Part shown: in pieces, positions 19,735-27,837 of the stretch
Position numbering within the stretch: position 1 is the stretch's first letter
Layout: every line of letters begins with the position of its first letter
Source of the DNA: Nocardia flavorosea
GTDB taxonomy: Bacteria > Actinomycetota > Actinomycetes > Mycobacteriales > Mycobacteriaceae
DNA: 64,000 nt
Direction of reading: 5' to 3'
Assembly: GCF_015477805.1 (NCBI RefSeq)
Contig: NZ_JADLQL010000001.1
Location: 248,001 to 312,000 of the forward strand
The notes under the pieces: model-generated
Databases searched by the model: none
Told to the model about the DNA's origin: nothing
What the model saw: only the letters and a program-made list of their open reading frames with translations
Position numbers and translations under genes: made by a program

Positions 19735-20601
19735 ATGGCCACACATTCCGAACCGCCGATCATCGTCGGTATCGATGGTTCGCCCACCTCCCTGGACGCG
19801 CTGCGCTGGGCGGCCCGGCACGCGGCGCTGCATCGCTGCCCACTCCAACTCGTCCACGCGATCGGCGCACCGGTCACCTTCGGCCCGGAGATCAGTGTCG
19901 TCGGCCTGGACAACCAGGCGCTGCGGGCCGACGGGGAGACGATCCTCGCCGCCGCCGAGGAGACCGCCCGCGAAACCGCGGCCGATCTGGAGATCACCAC
20001 CACCGTCGCCGACCTCGGTGCCACCACGGTCCTGCTCGACCTCTCCGCGGACGCCCGCATGGTCGTCGTGGGCACCCGCGGCCTCGGCACCCTGGGCCGG
20101 CTCCTGCTCGGCTCGGTGAGCACCTCACTCGCCCGCCACGCCCACTGCCCGGTCGCGGTGATCCCCGATACCGAGGAACCGGCGCGAGACCTCGGGCAGC
20201 GCCCGGTGGTGGTCGGCGTGGACGGCTCCCCGCGCGGCCAGGAAGCCGTCGATATCGCGTTCGAGGAAGCCTCCCGCGGGTACGTCGGCGTGATCGCGGT
20301 GACCACCTGGTCGGAATCATTCCGCTATATCTCCCGTGACGAAATGCAGGAACAAGCCCGCGCGTTGCAGGCCGAGAGCCTGGCCGGCCGCGCCGAGCGT
20401 TACCCCGACGTGGCGGTCACCTCGGTGGTCGCCGAGGATCGGCCGGCCCGCCGGATCCTGGCCGAATCCGAGAACGCACAGCTCATTGTCGTCGGAAGTC
20501 ACGGCCGCGGCGGTTTCGCCGGTATGACGCTCGGGTCGGTCGGCCAAGCAGTCCTGCACAGCACCCGGGTCCCCCTCCTCATAGCCCGCGCCCGCGACTG
20601 A
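19735..20601 (+). CDS. Tandem universal stress protein (UspA domain x2)
   Basis: 288 residues with two UspA domains, about 8-142 and 155-285. Both carry the ATP-binding signature G-x2-G-x9-G-S/T (GTRGLGTLGRLLLGSVS in the first, GSHGRGGFAGMTLGSVG in the second) and N-terminal VGIDGS/VGVDGS strands, so both probably bind ATP. Tandem Usp proteins of this size are induced by hypoxia and stationary phase in mycobacteria through DosR. GAGAGG lies about ten bases before the ATG. It is separated from katG by a terminator and is likely an independent stress gene; no DosR box was identified. Confidence 0.93.
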   Translation: MATHSEPPIIVGIDGSPTSLDALRWAARHAALHRCPLQLVHAIGAPVTFGPEISVVGLDNQALRADGETILAAAEETARETAADLEITTTVADLGATTVLLDLSADARMVVVGTRGLGTLGRLLLGSVSTSLARHAHCPVAVIPDTEEPARDLGQRPVVVGVDGSPRGQEAVDIAFEEASRGYVGVIAVTTWSESFRYISRDEMQEQARALQAESLAGRAERYPDVAVTSVVAEDRPARRILAESENAQLIVVGSHGRGGFAGMTLGSVGQAVLHSTRVPLLIARARD

Positions 20602-21103
20602 TCGCCCCGCCCGGCGGCTTACAGTGGCAGCATCCAGCGCTGAAGTGACGGCCCAAACTAGGGCGCAGCGCGCGATGCCGCTCTCCACTTTCCCCGATCC
20701 GACCGCCTCGCGTGGCGGTGAGGTCGGGGCGGCCACCTGCACGGCGTCGGAGCCGCGGCCTCGCCTTCGACGCGAGCGAGGTTTCCCGGCCTGGCCGTGC
20801 ATCCACCCGTAATTCGGGCTGTCCGATTGCGGTCCGGTGTCGCCCCTGACCGGTCCGCTCGCTGTTGGTCGCCTCGCAGCTCATCGGCAGCCCGGGCGGC
20901 CGATGAGGAACACGACAGTATCGCCAGGATCTCGTGAGGATCGGTCGACACACGCGGACTCGGCACCTCTCCTTCCTCGCGGCCGACGCCTCGGCGCGGG
21001 TTCCGCGCGCTCGAGCCGCCGACAGTGCTCGCGACCGCGGTTACCGCAAACGCCGGCATCGCGGCCGCCACCGCATTGCCGCCCGGCGTCCGGCGGCCGG
21101 TCA
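20602..21103. other. Intergenic region without a supported gene
   Basis: About 500 bp between the stress protein and the ABC-transporter promoter. Several overlapping frames exist on both strands, but all are Arg/Pro/Ser-rich with no ribosome-binding site or recognisable motif. No tRNA-like or strong hairpin structure was seen by eye. Confidence 0.4.
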
Positions 21104-21115
21104 TGACATTTGTCA
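21104..21115. promoter_or_regulatory. TGACA-TT-TGTCA inverted repeat upstream of the ABC/two-component operon
   Basis: A 5-bp inverted repeat with 2-bp spacer, 10 bp before the mini-ORF and about 80 bp before the ABC ATPase. Dyads of this TGAC/GTCA type are typical sites for DesR/YvfU-like LuxR-family response regulators that control a neighbouring ABC exporter; the regulator encoded at the end of this operon is the natural candidate (inference). Confidence 0.5.
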
Positions 21116-21125
21116 GTACTGGCCC

Positions 21126-21170
21126 ATGAACTATTCATCGTGGATCGATGACTGGTCGTACTACTGGTGA
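21126..21170 (+). CDS. Trp/Tyr-rich 14-residue mini-ORF (MNYSSWIDDWSYYW)
   Basis: A complete ATG-to-TGA frame with three Trp and three Tyr among 14 residues, placed between the putative operator and the start of the ABC ATPase 27 bp later. No Shine-Dalgarno is visible. Possible roles are a regulatory leader peptide, an exported signal or precursor peptide, or chance. The aromatic bias and position make chance less likely but do not exclude it. Confidence 0.35.
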   Translation: MNYSSWIDDWSYYW

Positions 21171-21197
21171 CCGGCTGTCTCCGTGAGGGTGGGAGGT

Positions 21198-22229
21198 ATG
21201 AACAGAACGGAGTACGGAACGCCGGATCCGGGCGCTGAGCGGTCGTATGAGACCTCTGCGGCCACCCGGCCCGCCGCATCGGCACCGGCGAACGATGTCA
21301 TCAGCGCGCGTGGTCTGCGCCGGACCTACGGCCAGGGAAAGGACGCGTTCGAGGCGGTCCGCGGTGTGGATATCGACGTCGCGGAGGGGGAGGTTTTCGC
21401 ACTGCTGGGTACCAACGGCGCCGGGAAGACCTCGACCCTGGACATTCTCGAGGGGCTCACCGCACCGTCCGCCGGGGACGTGCGGGTATTCGGGCTGGAT
21501 CCGCGGCGCGATCGCGCGCAGGTCCGCGCACAGGTCGGGATCATGCTGCAATCCGGCGGGCTACCGGCCGAACTGACCGTCGGTGAAACACTCGAGATGT
21601 GGCGCGGGACGTGCACCGCCCCGACCACCGCCGAGGTGGTGCTCGCGCAGGTCGGGCTCACCGGTCGCGCCGATGTGCGGGTCGGCTCGCTGTCCGGCGG
21701 TGAGCGTCGCCGCGTCGATATGGCTTGTGCACTGCTGGGGCAGCCGCGTTTGCTGTTTCTCGACGAACCGACCACCGGACTCGACCCCGAGAGCCGCCGC
21801 GGCACCTGGCAATTGCTCGCCGACCTGAAGGCGGCCGGCGTGACGATGGTGCTCACGACGCACTACCTGGACGAGGCCGAGGCGCTGGCCGACCGTATCG
21901 CGATCATGCACAAGGGCACGATCGCGCGCCGCGGAACCCTGCGCGATATCGTCGACGGCCATCCCGCCCGGATCGTCTTCGACCACCCCGGGCTACCGCT
22001 ACCCCCACTGCCCACCGCCGTCGTCGACGCCGGAGAACGGGTCACCGTCAGCACCCACGATCTCCAGGGGCATCTGCTCGAACTTCTCGGCTGGGCCGGT
22101 GGGCACGGTATCCGCCTGGCAGGTCTGGACGCCCGGGCCGCCTCACTCGAATCGGTATTCCTCGATATCGCTGCCGAATCCGCCGGCGGATCGGTGGACG
22201 AGCCGCAACTGATCGGAGCTACCCGATGA
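21198..22229 (+). CDS. ABC transporter ATP-binding protein (multidrug/antibiotic-efflux type)
   Basis: 343-residue nucleotide-binding subunit of a DrrA/CcmA-type exporter. Walker A GTNGAGKTS, Q-loop MLQSGG, signature LSGGERRR, Walker B LLFLDEPTTGLD and the switch His in TTHYLDEA are all present, followed by a C-terminal regulatory extension of about 100 residues ending in the LESVFLDIA motif common to drug exporters. A poorly conserved Ala/Pro-rich N-terminal tail of about 33 residues precedes the domain. Start taken at the ATG after GAGGGTGGGAGG. Its stop overlaps the permease ATG (ATGA), so the two subunits are translationally coupled. Confidence 0.94.
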   Translation: MNRTEYGTPDPGAERSYETSAATRPAASAPANDVISARGLRRTYGQGKDAFEAVRGVDIDVAEGEVFALLGTNGAGKTSTLDILEGLTAPSAGDVRVFGLDPRRDRAQVRAQVGIMLQSGGLPAELTVGETLEMWRGTCTAPTTAEVVLAQVGLTGRADVRVGSLSGGERRRVDMACALLGQPRLLFLDEPTTGLDPESRRGTWQLLADLKAAGVTMVLTTHYLDEAEALADRIAIMHKGTIARRGTLRDIVDGHPARIVFDHPGLPLPPLPTAVVDAGERVTVSTHDLQGHLLELLGWAGGHGIRLAGLDARAASLESVFLDIAAESAGGSVDEPQLIGATR

Positions 22230-23041
22230 CCACCACCGCGACCCCGCCCGCCGGTTTCCGCCGCCGCCCGCTGAAGGCACTCGCGAAGGCCGAATATCTG
22301 CAGTTCCGCCGGAACAAGACGCTGGTCTACACGGCAACCGTCTTCCCGATCGGGCTCCCGCTGGCCCTTTACTTCATCGCCCGCAGGGATGCAGAACCCA
22401 CCGCAGCGATGGCGGCGACAGCGTTCGAGATGTTCGCTCTGCTGGCGCTGCTGTTCATGCAGTACTACTCGGTGCTGTCCATGGTGACGACCCGCCGCGG
22501 CGAGGGAGTACTGAAACGGCTGCGGACAGGTGAGGCCGCCGATTGGCAGATCCAGACCGCCCCGGGCGTTCCCGGTGCCGTGGTGACACTGTTCTGTACG
22601 GTCGTCATCGCCGCGGTGATCTACGGTACCGGCGCGCCCGCACCGGTGAATCCGTTCGCGATCGTCCTCGCGCTGGTGGGCGGGATCGTCCTGTTCACAC
22701 TGCTCGCGCTGGCCACCAGTGCCGTGACCAAGAACGCCGAGGCGGCCCAGATCACCTCGTTGCCGGTGATGACGGTCGCGATGCTCGGTCTCGGCTCGAT
22801 CCGCGGGATACTGCCGGACCGGCTGGCCGACCTGGCCGAGTGGACTCCGTTCGCCGCCGTATCCGATCTGGTGTTCCTCGGTGCCGCCGGCCGGACGGCC
22901 CTCGGTTCCGCCGACGATCCGGCACTCGACTTCGCGGGTACCTTCACCGCACTCGGCCGGCCGTTTGCGACACTGGCGATATGGACGGTCCTGGCGCTCG
23001 TGCTGACTCGCCGGAGTTTCCGCTGGGACGACCGCGGGTGA
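22226..23041 (+). CDS. ABC-2 type permease
   Basis: 271-residue membrane subunit with about six transmembrane helices (roughly 40-58, 72-92, 116-140, 146-168, 178-196, 238-258). The N-terminal cytoplasmic stretch ends in a basic RRNKTLVY segment; the sequence matches the ABC-2 permeases that pair with DrrA-type ATPases to export drugs, lipids or peptides. It overlaps the ATPase gene by 4 bp and the histidine-kinase gene by 4 bp (GTGA), showing tight coupling. Substrate unknown. Confidence 0.93.
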   Translation: MTTTATPPAGFRRRPLKALAKAEYLQFRRNKTLVYTATVFPIGLPLALYFIARRDAEPTAAMAATAFEMFALLALLFMQYYSVLSMVTTRRGEGVLKRLRTGEAADWQIQTAPGVPGAVVTLFCTVVIAAVIYGTGAPAPVNPFAIVLALVGGIVLFTLLALATSAVTKNAEAAQITSLPVMTVAMLGLGSIRGILPDRLADLAEWTPFAAVSDLVFLGAAGRTALGSADDPALDFAGTFTALGRPFATLAIWTVLALVLTRRSFRWDDRG

Positions 23042-24201
23042 ACCGGGTGGCCGCATGGTGGCGCGCGCTGCCGGGGCCGGCCAAGTTCAGGCTGTACATG
23101 CGGCTGTCGCTACAAGGGTCGATCCTGGGGATCGTCCTGGCGATAGTCGTTGTCGCGCCGCAACCGTTGCCGGCGGCCGGTATCGCGGTCGCCGGTATCG
23201 CGGCGGCCGCGGCGATCGAGGCACGCCCCGAATTCGCCACATGGGCAAACGCCGCCACACGACAGTGGATGTTTCGCGCAGCGACAGTGGTGCTGGCAGC
23301 GGTGTGGGCGATCTATGCCCTGGTGCCTGCGCCGGATGCGGCCGAAACGGCACCCCTCGCGGGCACTCGGGCGGTATGCCTCGTCACCGTGTTCCTGGCA
23401 GCCTTCGCCGTGATCCCGTACTTCCGGTACCGATGGTTGATTCTGGCGGCGCTGGCCTTTGCCACCGGTGTGGCGTTGCGTTCCGGCTCGAGTGTGCACC
23501 CCGACCTCGCCTTCGTTGCCTCGATCGGTGGGGCGACCTTTTTCGGTGGCGCTTTCGTCCTCGGTACGATGCTGATCAGCATTTGGGGGATCCGGATGGT
23601 CGACGAGCTGGAGCGGACGAAGGATATCGAGGCCGAACTGCAGGTGGCGCAGGAACGTTTGCGGTTCGCCCGTGATCTGCACGATGTCGTCGGCCGCGGG
23701 TTTTCCGCGATCGCGGTGAAAAGCGAATTGGCGGTGGCGCTTTCGAAGGCCGGCGAAACGGGCCGGGCGGCCGGTGAAATGGACAGTGTGCGGTCCCTGG
23801 CTGTCGAGTCGATGGGGCAGATGCGGGCGCTGGTTCGCGGCTACCGGGATATCGACCTGCGCGAGGAGGTGGCCGGTGCGCGGTCGCTGCTGTCCGCGGT
23901 GGAGTGTGTACTGATCGTCGAAGGCGATCCCGCCGCCGTTCCCGCGCGCTACCACGACGTCGCCGCGTGGGTGGTGCGCGAGGGGACGACGAATATCGTC
24001 GAGCATTCCGCCGCGACCTCGGCGACGCTGATCCTCGGGACGGCGGGAATGTCGTTGCGCAACAACCGGCCACACACCACGCCGGGTGAGCGGTCGGGTT
24101 TGCGTGGCCTGGCCGAGCGACTCGAACTCGTCGGCGCAACTCTGGAAGCGGGCCTGGAATCCGGCGAGTTCGTTCTCGAAATCCTTTGGGAGAAGCAGTG
24201 A
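23038..24201 (+). CDS. Sensor histidine kinase (HisKA_3, NarL/DesK type)
   Basis: 387-residue membrane kinase. About five hydrophobic segments occupy residues 25-185 with almost no periplasmic loop, suggesting it senses the membrane or the transporter itself, as DesK- or intramembrane-type kinases do. The phospho-acceptor is His215 in ARDLHDVVG; the ATPase domain keeps N319 (REGTTNIVEHS) and a glycine-rich GERSGLRGLAERL lid. GTG start overlapping the permease stop. It should phosphorylate the response regulator encoded next, whose GTG overlaps this gene's stop. Confidence 0.93.
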   Translation: MNRVAAWWRALPGPAKFRLYMRLSLQGSILGIVLAIVVVAPQPLPAAGIAVAGIAAAAAIEARPEFATWANAATRQWMFRAATVVLAAVWAIYALVPAPDAAETAPLAGTRAVCLVTVFLAAFAVIPYFRYRWLILAALAFATGVALRSGSSVHPDLAFVASIGGATFFGGAFVLGTMLISIWGIRMVDELERTKDIEAELQVAQERLRFARDLHDVVGRGFSAIAVKSELAVALSKAGETGRAAGEMDSVRSLAVESMGQMRALVRGYRDIDLREEVAGARSLLSAVECVLIVEGDPAAVPARYHDVAAWVVREGTTNIVEHSAATSATLILGTAGMSLRNNRPHTTPGERSGLRGLAERLELVGATLEAGLESGEFVLEILWEKQ

Positions 24202-24818
24202 TCCCCGTTTTCCTGGCCGACGATGAAACGTTGATCCGCGCGGCCCTGGCGACGATGCTCGATCTGGAAGCCGATCTCGAGGTCGTCGGGCATGTGGGCT
24301 CCGGTGCGGAACTCGTCGCCGCGTGGCGGCGGCGCTGTGAGAGCGGGGACCCGGCCGGGGTGGCCGTCATCGATCTGCAGATGCCCGGTTTGGACGGTAT
24401 CGCGACCGCCGGGGAAATTCAGCGCCTCACTCCGGGAGCGGGCACGGTGATCGTCACCAGCCACGGCCGGCCCGGATATCTCAAGCGGGCACTGGCCGGC
24501 GGTGTGCGTGGTTTCCTGCCCAAGACGACATCGGCGGGCACCCTCGCGGAGGTTATCCGCACCGTCCACGGCGGCGGCCGATACGTGGATCCGGAATTGG
24601 CTGCGGAGGCCATCAGCGCCGGCGATACGGTCCTCACCGCGCGTGAGGCGGATGTTCTCGAATACGCCGCCGACGGTGCCTCCGTCGACGAAATCGCCCG
24701 CCGCGCGCATCTGTCACCAGGCACGACCCGCAACTACCTGTCCGCTGCCATGGCCAAACTCGGGGTCTCCAACCGCTACGAAGCGGCCTTGAAGGCCCGT
24801 GAGAAGGGCTGGATCTGA
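24198..24818 (+). CDS. Response regulator, NarL/LuxR family
   Basis: 206-residue regulator. The receiver domain (1-115) has acidic D8/D9, phospho-acceptor D59 (VIDLQMPGLDG), T87/S88 and K109; the LuxR-type HTH (about 148-200) reads LTAREADVLEYAADGASVDE, then the recognition helix SPGTTRNYL and KLGVSNRYEA. It closes the ATPase-permease-kinase-regulator operon and probably activates it from the dyad upstream of the first gene. The start is the GTG overlapping the kinase stop with GGGAG seven bases upstream. Confidence 0.94.
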   Translation: MIPVFLADDETLIRAALATMLDLEADLEVVGHVGSGAELVAAWRRRCESGDPAGVAVIDLQMPGLDGIATAGEIQRLTPGAGTVIVTSHGRPGYLKRALAGGVRGFLPKTTSAGTLAEVIRTVHGGGRYVDPELAAEAISAGDTVLTAREADVLEYAADGASVDEIARRAHLSPGTTRNYLSAAMAKLGVSNRYEAALKAREKGWI

Positions 24819-24869
24819 GCCGATTCCTTGCCCCGTTGGCGCCACCTCCTTATATTGAAGATAATTATG

Positions 24870-24883
24870 CACATAGATATGTG
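24870..24883. promoter_or_regulatory. CACATA-GA-TATGTG palindrome in an AT-rich promoter zone
   Basis: A 6+6 bp inverted repeat within an AT-rich patch (24849-24883) that stands out from the GC-rich surroundings, 36 bp before the alcohol dehydrogenase start. It includes TGCACAT, also found on the other strand upstream of the GntR gene (29046-29058), so it may be a GntR-family operator (inference). Confidence 0.5.
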
Positions 24884-24919
24884 GCTGTGGAGCGGACCAC
24901 GGGGAATCGGGAGACGGGT

Positions 24920-25864
24920 ATGAGGGCTTGGCAGTTCGAACGTGTGGGGACTCCGCTCGCGCTCCGGGAGGTGCCGGAGCCGCGGCCGGCGGCGGGGGAG
25001 GTGCTCATCGAGATCAAGGCGGCCGGGCTCTGTCATACCGATGTCGGGATCCTGCACGAGCCGAAGTGGACGGAACGCATCGGACCTTTCCCGCTGACAC
25101 TCGGGCACGAGGTTGCCGGGGTGATCGCCGAGGTCGGTGCCGGGGTCGAAGATTATGAGCCCGGCGATCGGGTCGGTGTATTCGCGGCCGGGCGGACCCG
25201 GCCGGGGCAGGGACGCGACGGCGGATACTCCTTCCGGTGCACCGCGCTCCCCGAAGATCTCGTGCGGATACCCGAGGGAGTCGGGTTCGAACAGGCCGCA
25301 CTCGGCACCGACGCCGGCTGCGCGGCCTACCATGCCCTCGTGCGCCGGGGCGGTGTGCGGGCGGGCGACAAGGTCGGGATCATCGGCCTCGGCGGGCTCG
25401 GCCAGGTGGCGGCCCGGGTCGCGGCGGTGAAAGGGGCCACCGTATTCGTCGCGGAGAAAAAGCAATCCTTGTGGCCGCTGGCGAAAGAACTCGGTGCGCA
25501 GGCCGTATCCGGCGATATCACCGAGTTCGCCGGGGAGAACCTCGATCTGATCATCGATTTCGCGGGGTTCGGCACCACCACGGCCGCCGCCATCGAGACC
25601 GTACGTGAGTTCGGCACCGTCGTGCAGGTCGGTATGGGCGAACTGACCGCAGAGATATCCACCGGCACCTTGATTTTCAAGCAGATCACGCTCGTCGGGT
25701 CGCGCGGCGGTTCGGTGGCCGATATCGCGGCCGTGTACGACCTGGTCGCCGCGGGGGAGCTGAAACCCCAGATCGTGCCGATCACCTTCGACGAGATCCC
25801 CGCGGGCCTGGAACGGCTGCGCCGCGGCGAGGTCGACGGCCGGCTGGTGGCCGTCTATGACTGA
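24920..25864 (+). CDS. Zinc-dependent alcohol dehydrogenase (medium-chain, MDR)
   Basis: 314-residue MDR enzyme oxidising an alcohol with NAD(P). Catalytic zinc ligands C38 (GLCHTDV) and H63 (GHEVAG) with E64; the third ligand is probably D131 in GTDAGCAAYHAL. The four-Cys structural-zinc lobe is missing, so the protein is shorter than classical ADHs. The Rossmann motif GLGGLG is at 156-161. GGGAGACGGG precedes the ATG. The stop overlaps the following SDR start (ATGACTGA), so the pair is coupled and may perform successive oxidations. It opens the catabolic island; the substrate is not readable from sequence. Confidence 0.93.
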   Translation: MRAWQFERVGTPLALREVPEPRPAAGEVLIEIKAAGLCHTDVGILHEPKWTERIGPFPLTLGHEVAGVIAEVGAGVEDYEPGDRVGVFAAGRTRPGQGRDGGYSFRCTALPEDLVRIPEGVGFEQAALGTDAGCAAYHALVRRGGVRAGDKVGIIGLGGLGQVAARVAAVKGATVFVAEKKQSLWPLAKELGAQAVSGDITEFAGENLDLIIDFAGFGTTTAAAIETVREFGTVVQVGMGELTAEISTGTLIFKQITLVGSRGGSVADIAAVYDLVAAGELKPQIVPITFDEIPAGLERLRRGEVDGRLVAVYD

Positions 25865-26633
25865 GCCGGTGGCGATCGTCACCGGCGGTGCGAGCGGGAT
25901 CGGCGCGGCCTGCGCCGAACGCTTGGCCGCCGACGGATTCCGTGTCCTGGTCGCCGACGTACAGGAGGAACCGGGCCGGGCGCTCGCGCGGCGGCTCGGC
26001 GGTGAGTTCGTGCCCACCGATGTGACCCGCGAGGCCGATATCGAGGCACTGGTGGACCGGGCCGGGGCCCTGGACGTGTTCTTCGCCAATGCCGGGATCT
26101 TCGGTGCGCTCGGGCCCATCGAGCAGACCGATACCGCGGAAGCGGACCGGACGATCGCGGTCAACCTGCGTGGCACCCTGCTGTGCCTCAAGCATGCGGT
26201 CCGGGTGATGCGGCCACGCCGGCGCGGGTCGATCATCGTCACCGCCAGTCCGGGCGGGGTCGTGGGCGGTGTGGGCCCGCACGTCTACAGCGCGACCAAG
26301 GCCGGTGTCGCCGGGCTGGTGCGTGCGGTCGCCGCCGAGGTGCGCGACTACGGTATCCGGGTCAATTCCGTTGTGCCGGGCGCGATCGTCTCCCCGATGA
26401 CCGCCGCCGTCCTCGCTGATGATCCGGCCGATCTCGCCGCCGCCACACAGGCGATGGCGCCCAGTCCGCTCGTCGGCCGCCCGGGTACGCCCGGGGATGT
26501 GGCCGGGGCAGTGTCGTTCCTGGCCGGCGCGGACTCGGCATTCGTCACCGGTACGGAGCTGTTCGCGGACGCCGGATACACCCACGCCCCGGGCCCGGCG
26601 AGCTTCGCGAAGGCGAAGTTCGCCGGGCCCTGA
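25857..26633 (+). CDS. Short-chain dehydrogenase/reductase (classical SDR)
   Basis: 258-residue classical SDR. Cofactor motif GGASGIG at residues 10-16, the NAG strand motif (FFANAGIF), catalytic Ser in TASPGG and Tyr-x3-Lys in VYSATKAG, with Ser and Tyr 13 residues apart as expected. The C-terminus (KAKFAGP) is encoded inside a long hairpin that also serves the intergenic region. Translationally coupled to the alcohol dehydrogenase. Likely oxidises a secondary alcohol to a ketone in the same pathway (inference). Confidence 0.93.
   Translation: MTEPVAIVTGGASGIGAACAERLAADGFRVLVADVQEEPGRALARRLGGEFVPTDVTREADIEALVDRAGALDVFFANAGIFGALGPIEQTDTAEADRTIAVNLRGTLLCLKHAVRVMRPRRRGSIIVTASPGGVVGGVGPHVYSATKAGVAGLVRAVAAEVRDYGIRVNSVVPGAIVSPMTAAVLADDPADLAAATQAMAPSPLVGRPGTPGDVAGAVSFLAGADSAFVTGTELFADAGYTHAPGPASFAKAKFAGP
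26591..26630. terminator. Hairpin terminator inside the last codons of the SDR gene
   Basis: An 18-bp stem with one mismatch (26591-26608 with 26613-26630) around a GAAG tetraloop. It ends at the SDR stop codon and lies between convergent genes, so it could terminate both transcripts. Confidence 0.7.
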
Positions 26634-26640
26634 GGGAAGT

Positions 26641-27837
26641 TCAGCGGTCTCGGCTGAAAACGAACGCGGTCGACTTGGCCAGTCCGTTGGAGACCGTGAC
26701 CAGCGCCCGCGACGCCTCCGGCACTTGCCGTTCCCCGCCCCGCCCGGTCACCTGCAGCACCGCCTCGGCGAGGTGCGTCATCCCGTGCAGACGGCCTTCG
26801 CCGAGCGCGCCACCGCCGGTATTGACCGGGAGTTTCCCGGTCAGGGTCGTATGCCCGTCCCGCGTGAATGGCACAGCCTCGCCGCGGCCGACGAAGCCCA
26901 TCCCCTCGAGCCAGGTGTAGACGAATACGCTGAAACCGTCGTACAACTGGGCATTGTCGATATCGGATGGTCCGAGGCCGCTGGTGCGCCACAGCGTCCG
27001 CGCGATCTGCTCGGCGCCCTCGACGAGATCTTCGAGGGTCATCACCGCACCCGTCGGCGCGGTGTGGGTGCCGGCGGCGAATCCGGTGAGCAGAGCCGGC
27101 GGCTGCCGTAGGTCCCGCGCCCGTTCCGTCGAGGTGAGCAGGACAGCGACCGCGCCGTCGACGGGAATATCGCAGTCCAGGATGGACATCGGATCGGCGA
27201 TCATCCGGGCGTTCAGATAATCCGCGGCCGACAGGGTGGAACCCCGCCAGTACGCATGGGGGTTCTTCTGCGCGTTCTCCCGGTTGGCGACCAGGAACGG
27301 CGCCAGATCCGCCCGGGAGTATCCGTTCAGGTCGAGGTATCGGCGCAGTACGGTTGCCGCCCAGGCCGGCGGGTTGCTGAAGCCGAACGGCGCCTGGAAC
27401 TGATCCGGCCCGGCGGCGATCGTGCTGTCGTAGTTGACGTACTTACCCTTGGGCACGTGCAGCGACCGGTAGACCAGCGCATGCGTGCACACTCCGGAGT
27501 GGATCGCCATGGCCGCATCCATCAGGCTCTGCGTCACCATGCCGTTGGTGGATCCGGTCCAGGTGATCTGCGGTCTGATCCCCAGCAGTTGCGGCAGGTG
27601 ATACGGCGTGACGACGTCGATACCTTCGCCGGTACCTTTCGTTCCGCCGTAGCGCGGCATGGAGGGCGAGGTCGAGATACCGTCCACCTCCGAACGCTCG
27701 AGGCCGGCGTCGGCCAGCGCGCGATCACACGCCTCCACCGTGAGTGCCGCCAGAGTGCGCGGCAACCGCCGCCCGAGCTCGCTGTACCCGACACCCGCGA
27801 CGGCGACCTTGTCCCGCAGTTCCCACATATCCCTCAC
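26641..27837 (-). CDS. Thiolase-fold lipid-transfer (Ltp/SCP-x) protein lacking the nucleophilic Cys; probable retro-aldolase subunit
   Basis: 398 residues of the thiolase superfamily, closest in style to the Ltp proteins of steroid degradation. Where true thiolases carry the acyl-accepting Cys, the sequence is WTGSTNGMVT, with no Cys. The C-terminal motifs QLYDGFS, LPVNTGGGALGEG and RLHGMTH are retained. In cholesterol side-chain catabolism the Cys-less Ltp2 works with the DUF35 domain of ChsH2 as a retro-aldolase; here a DUF35 gene lies directly upstream, overlapping by 4 bp (GTGA), so the two probably form one complex. Start may be this GTG or the ATG three codons later. Substrate unknown. 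Confidence 0.88.
   Translation of the reverse strand: MRDMWELRDKVAVAGVGYSELGRRLPRTLAALTVEACDRALADAGLERSEVDGISTSPSMPRYGGTKGTGEGIDVVTPYHLPQLLGIRPQITWTGSTNGMVTQSLMDAAMAIHSGVCTHALVYRSLHVPKGKYVNYDSTIAAGPDQFQAPFGFSNPPAWAATVLRRYLDLNGYSRADLAPFLVANRENAQKNPHAYWRGSTLSAADYLNARMIADPMSILDCDIPVDGAVAVLLTSTERARDLRQPPALLTGFAAGTHTAPTGAVMTLEDLVEGAEQIARTLWRTSGLGPSDIDNAQLYDGFSVFVYTWLEGMGFVGRGEAVPFTRDGHTTLTGKLPVNTGGGALGEGRLHGMTHLAEAVLQVTGRGGERQVPEASRALVTVSNGLAKSTAFVFSRDR

Noticed and set aside
21126..21170. Biarylitide-type RiPP precursor
   Set aside because: Those tiny precursors carry a short Tyr/His-containing crosslink motif and lie directly before a P450; here the next genes are an ABC exporter and no P450 is adjacent.
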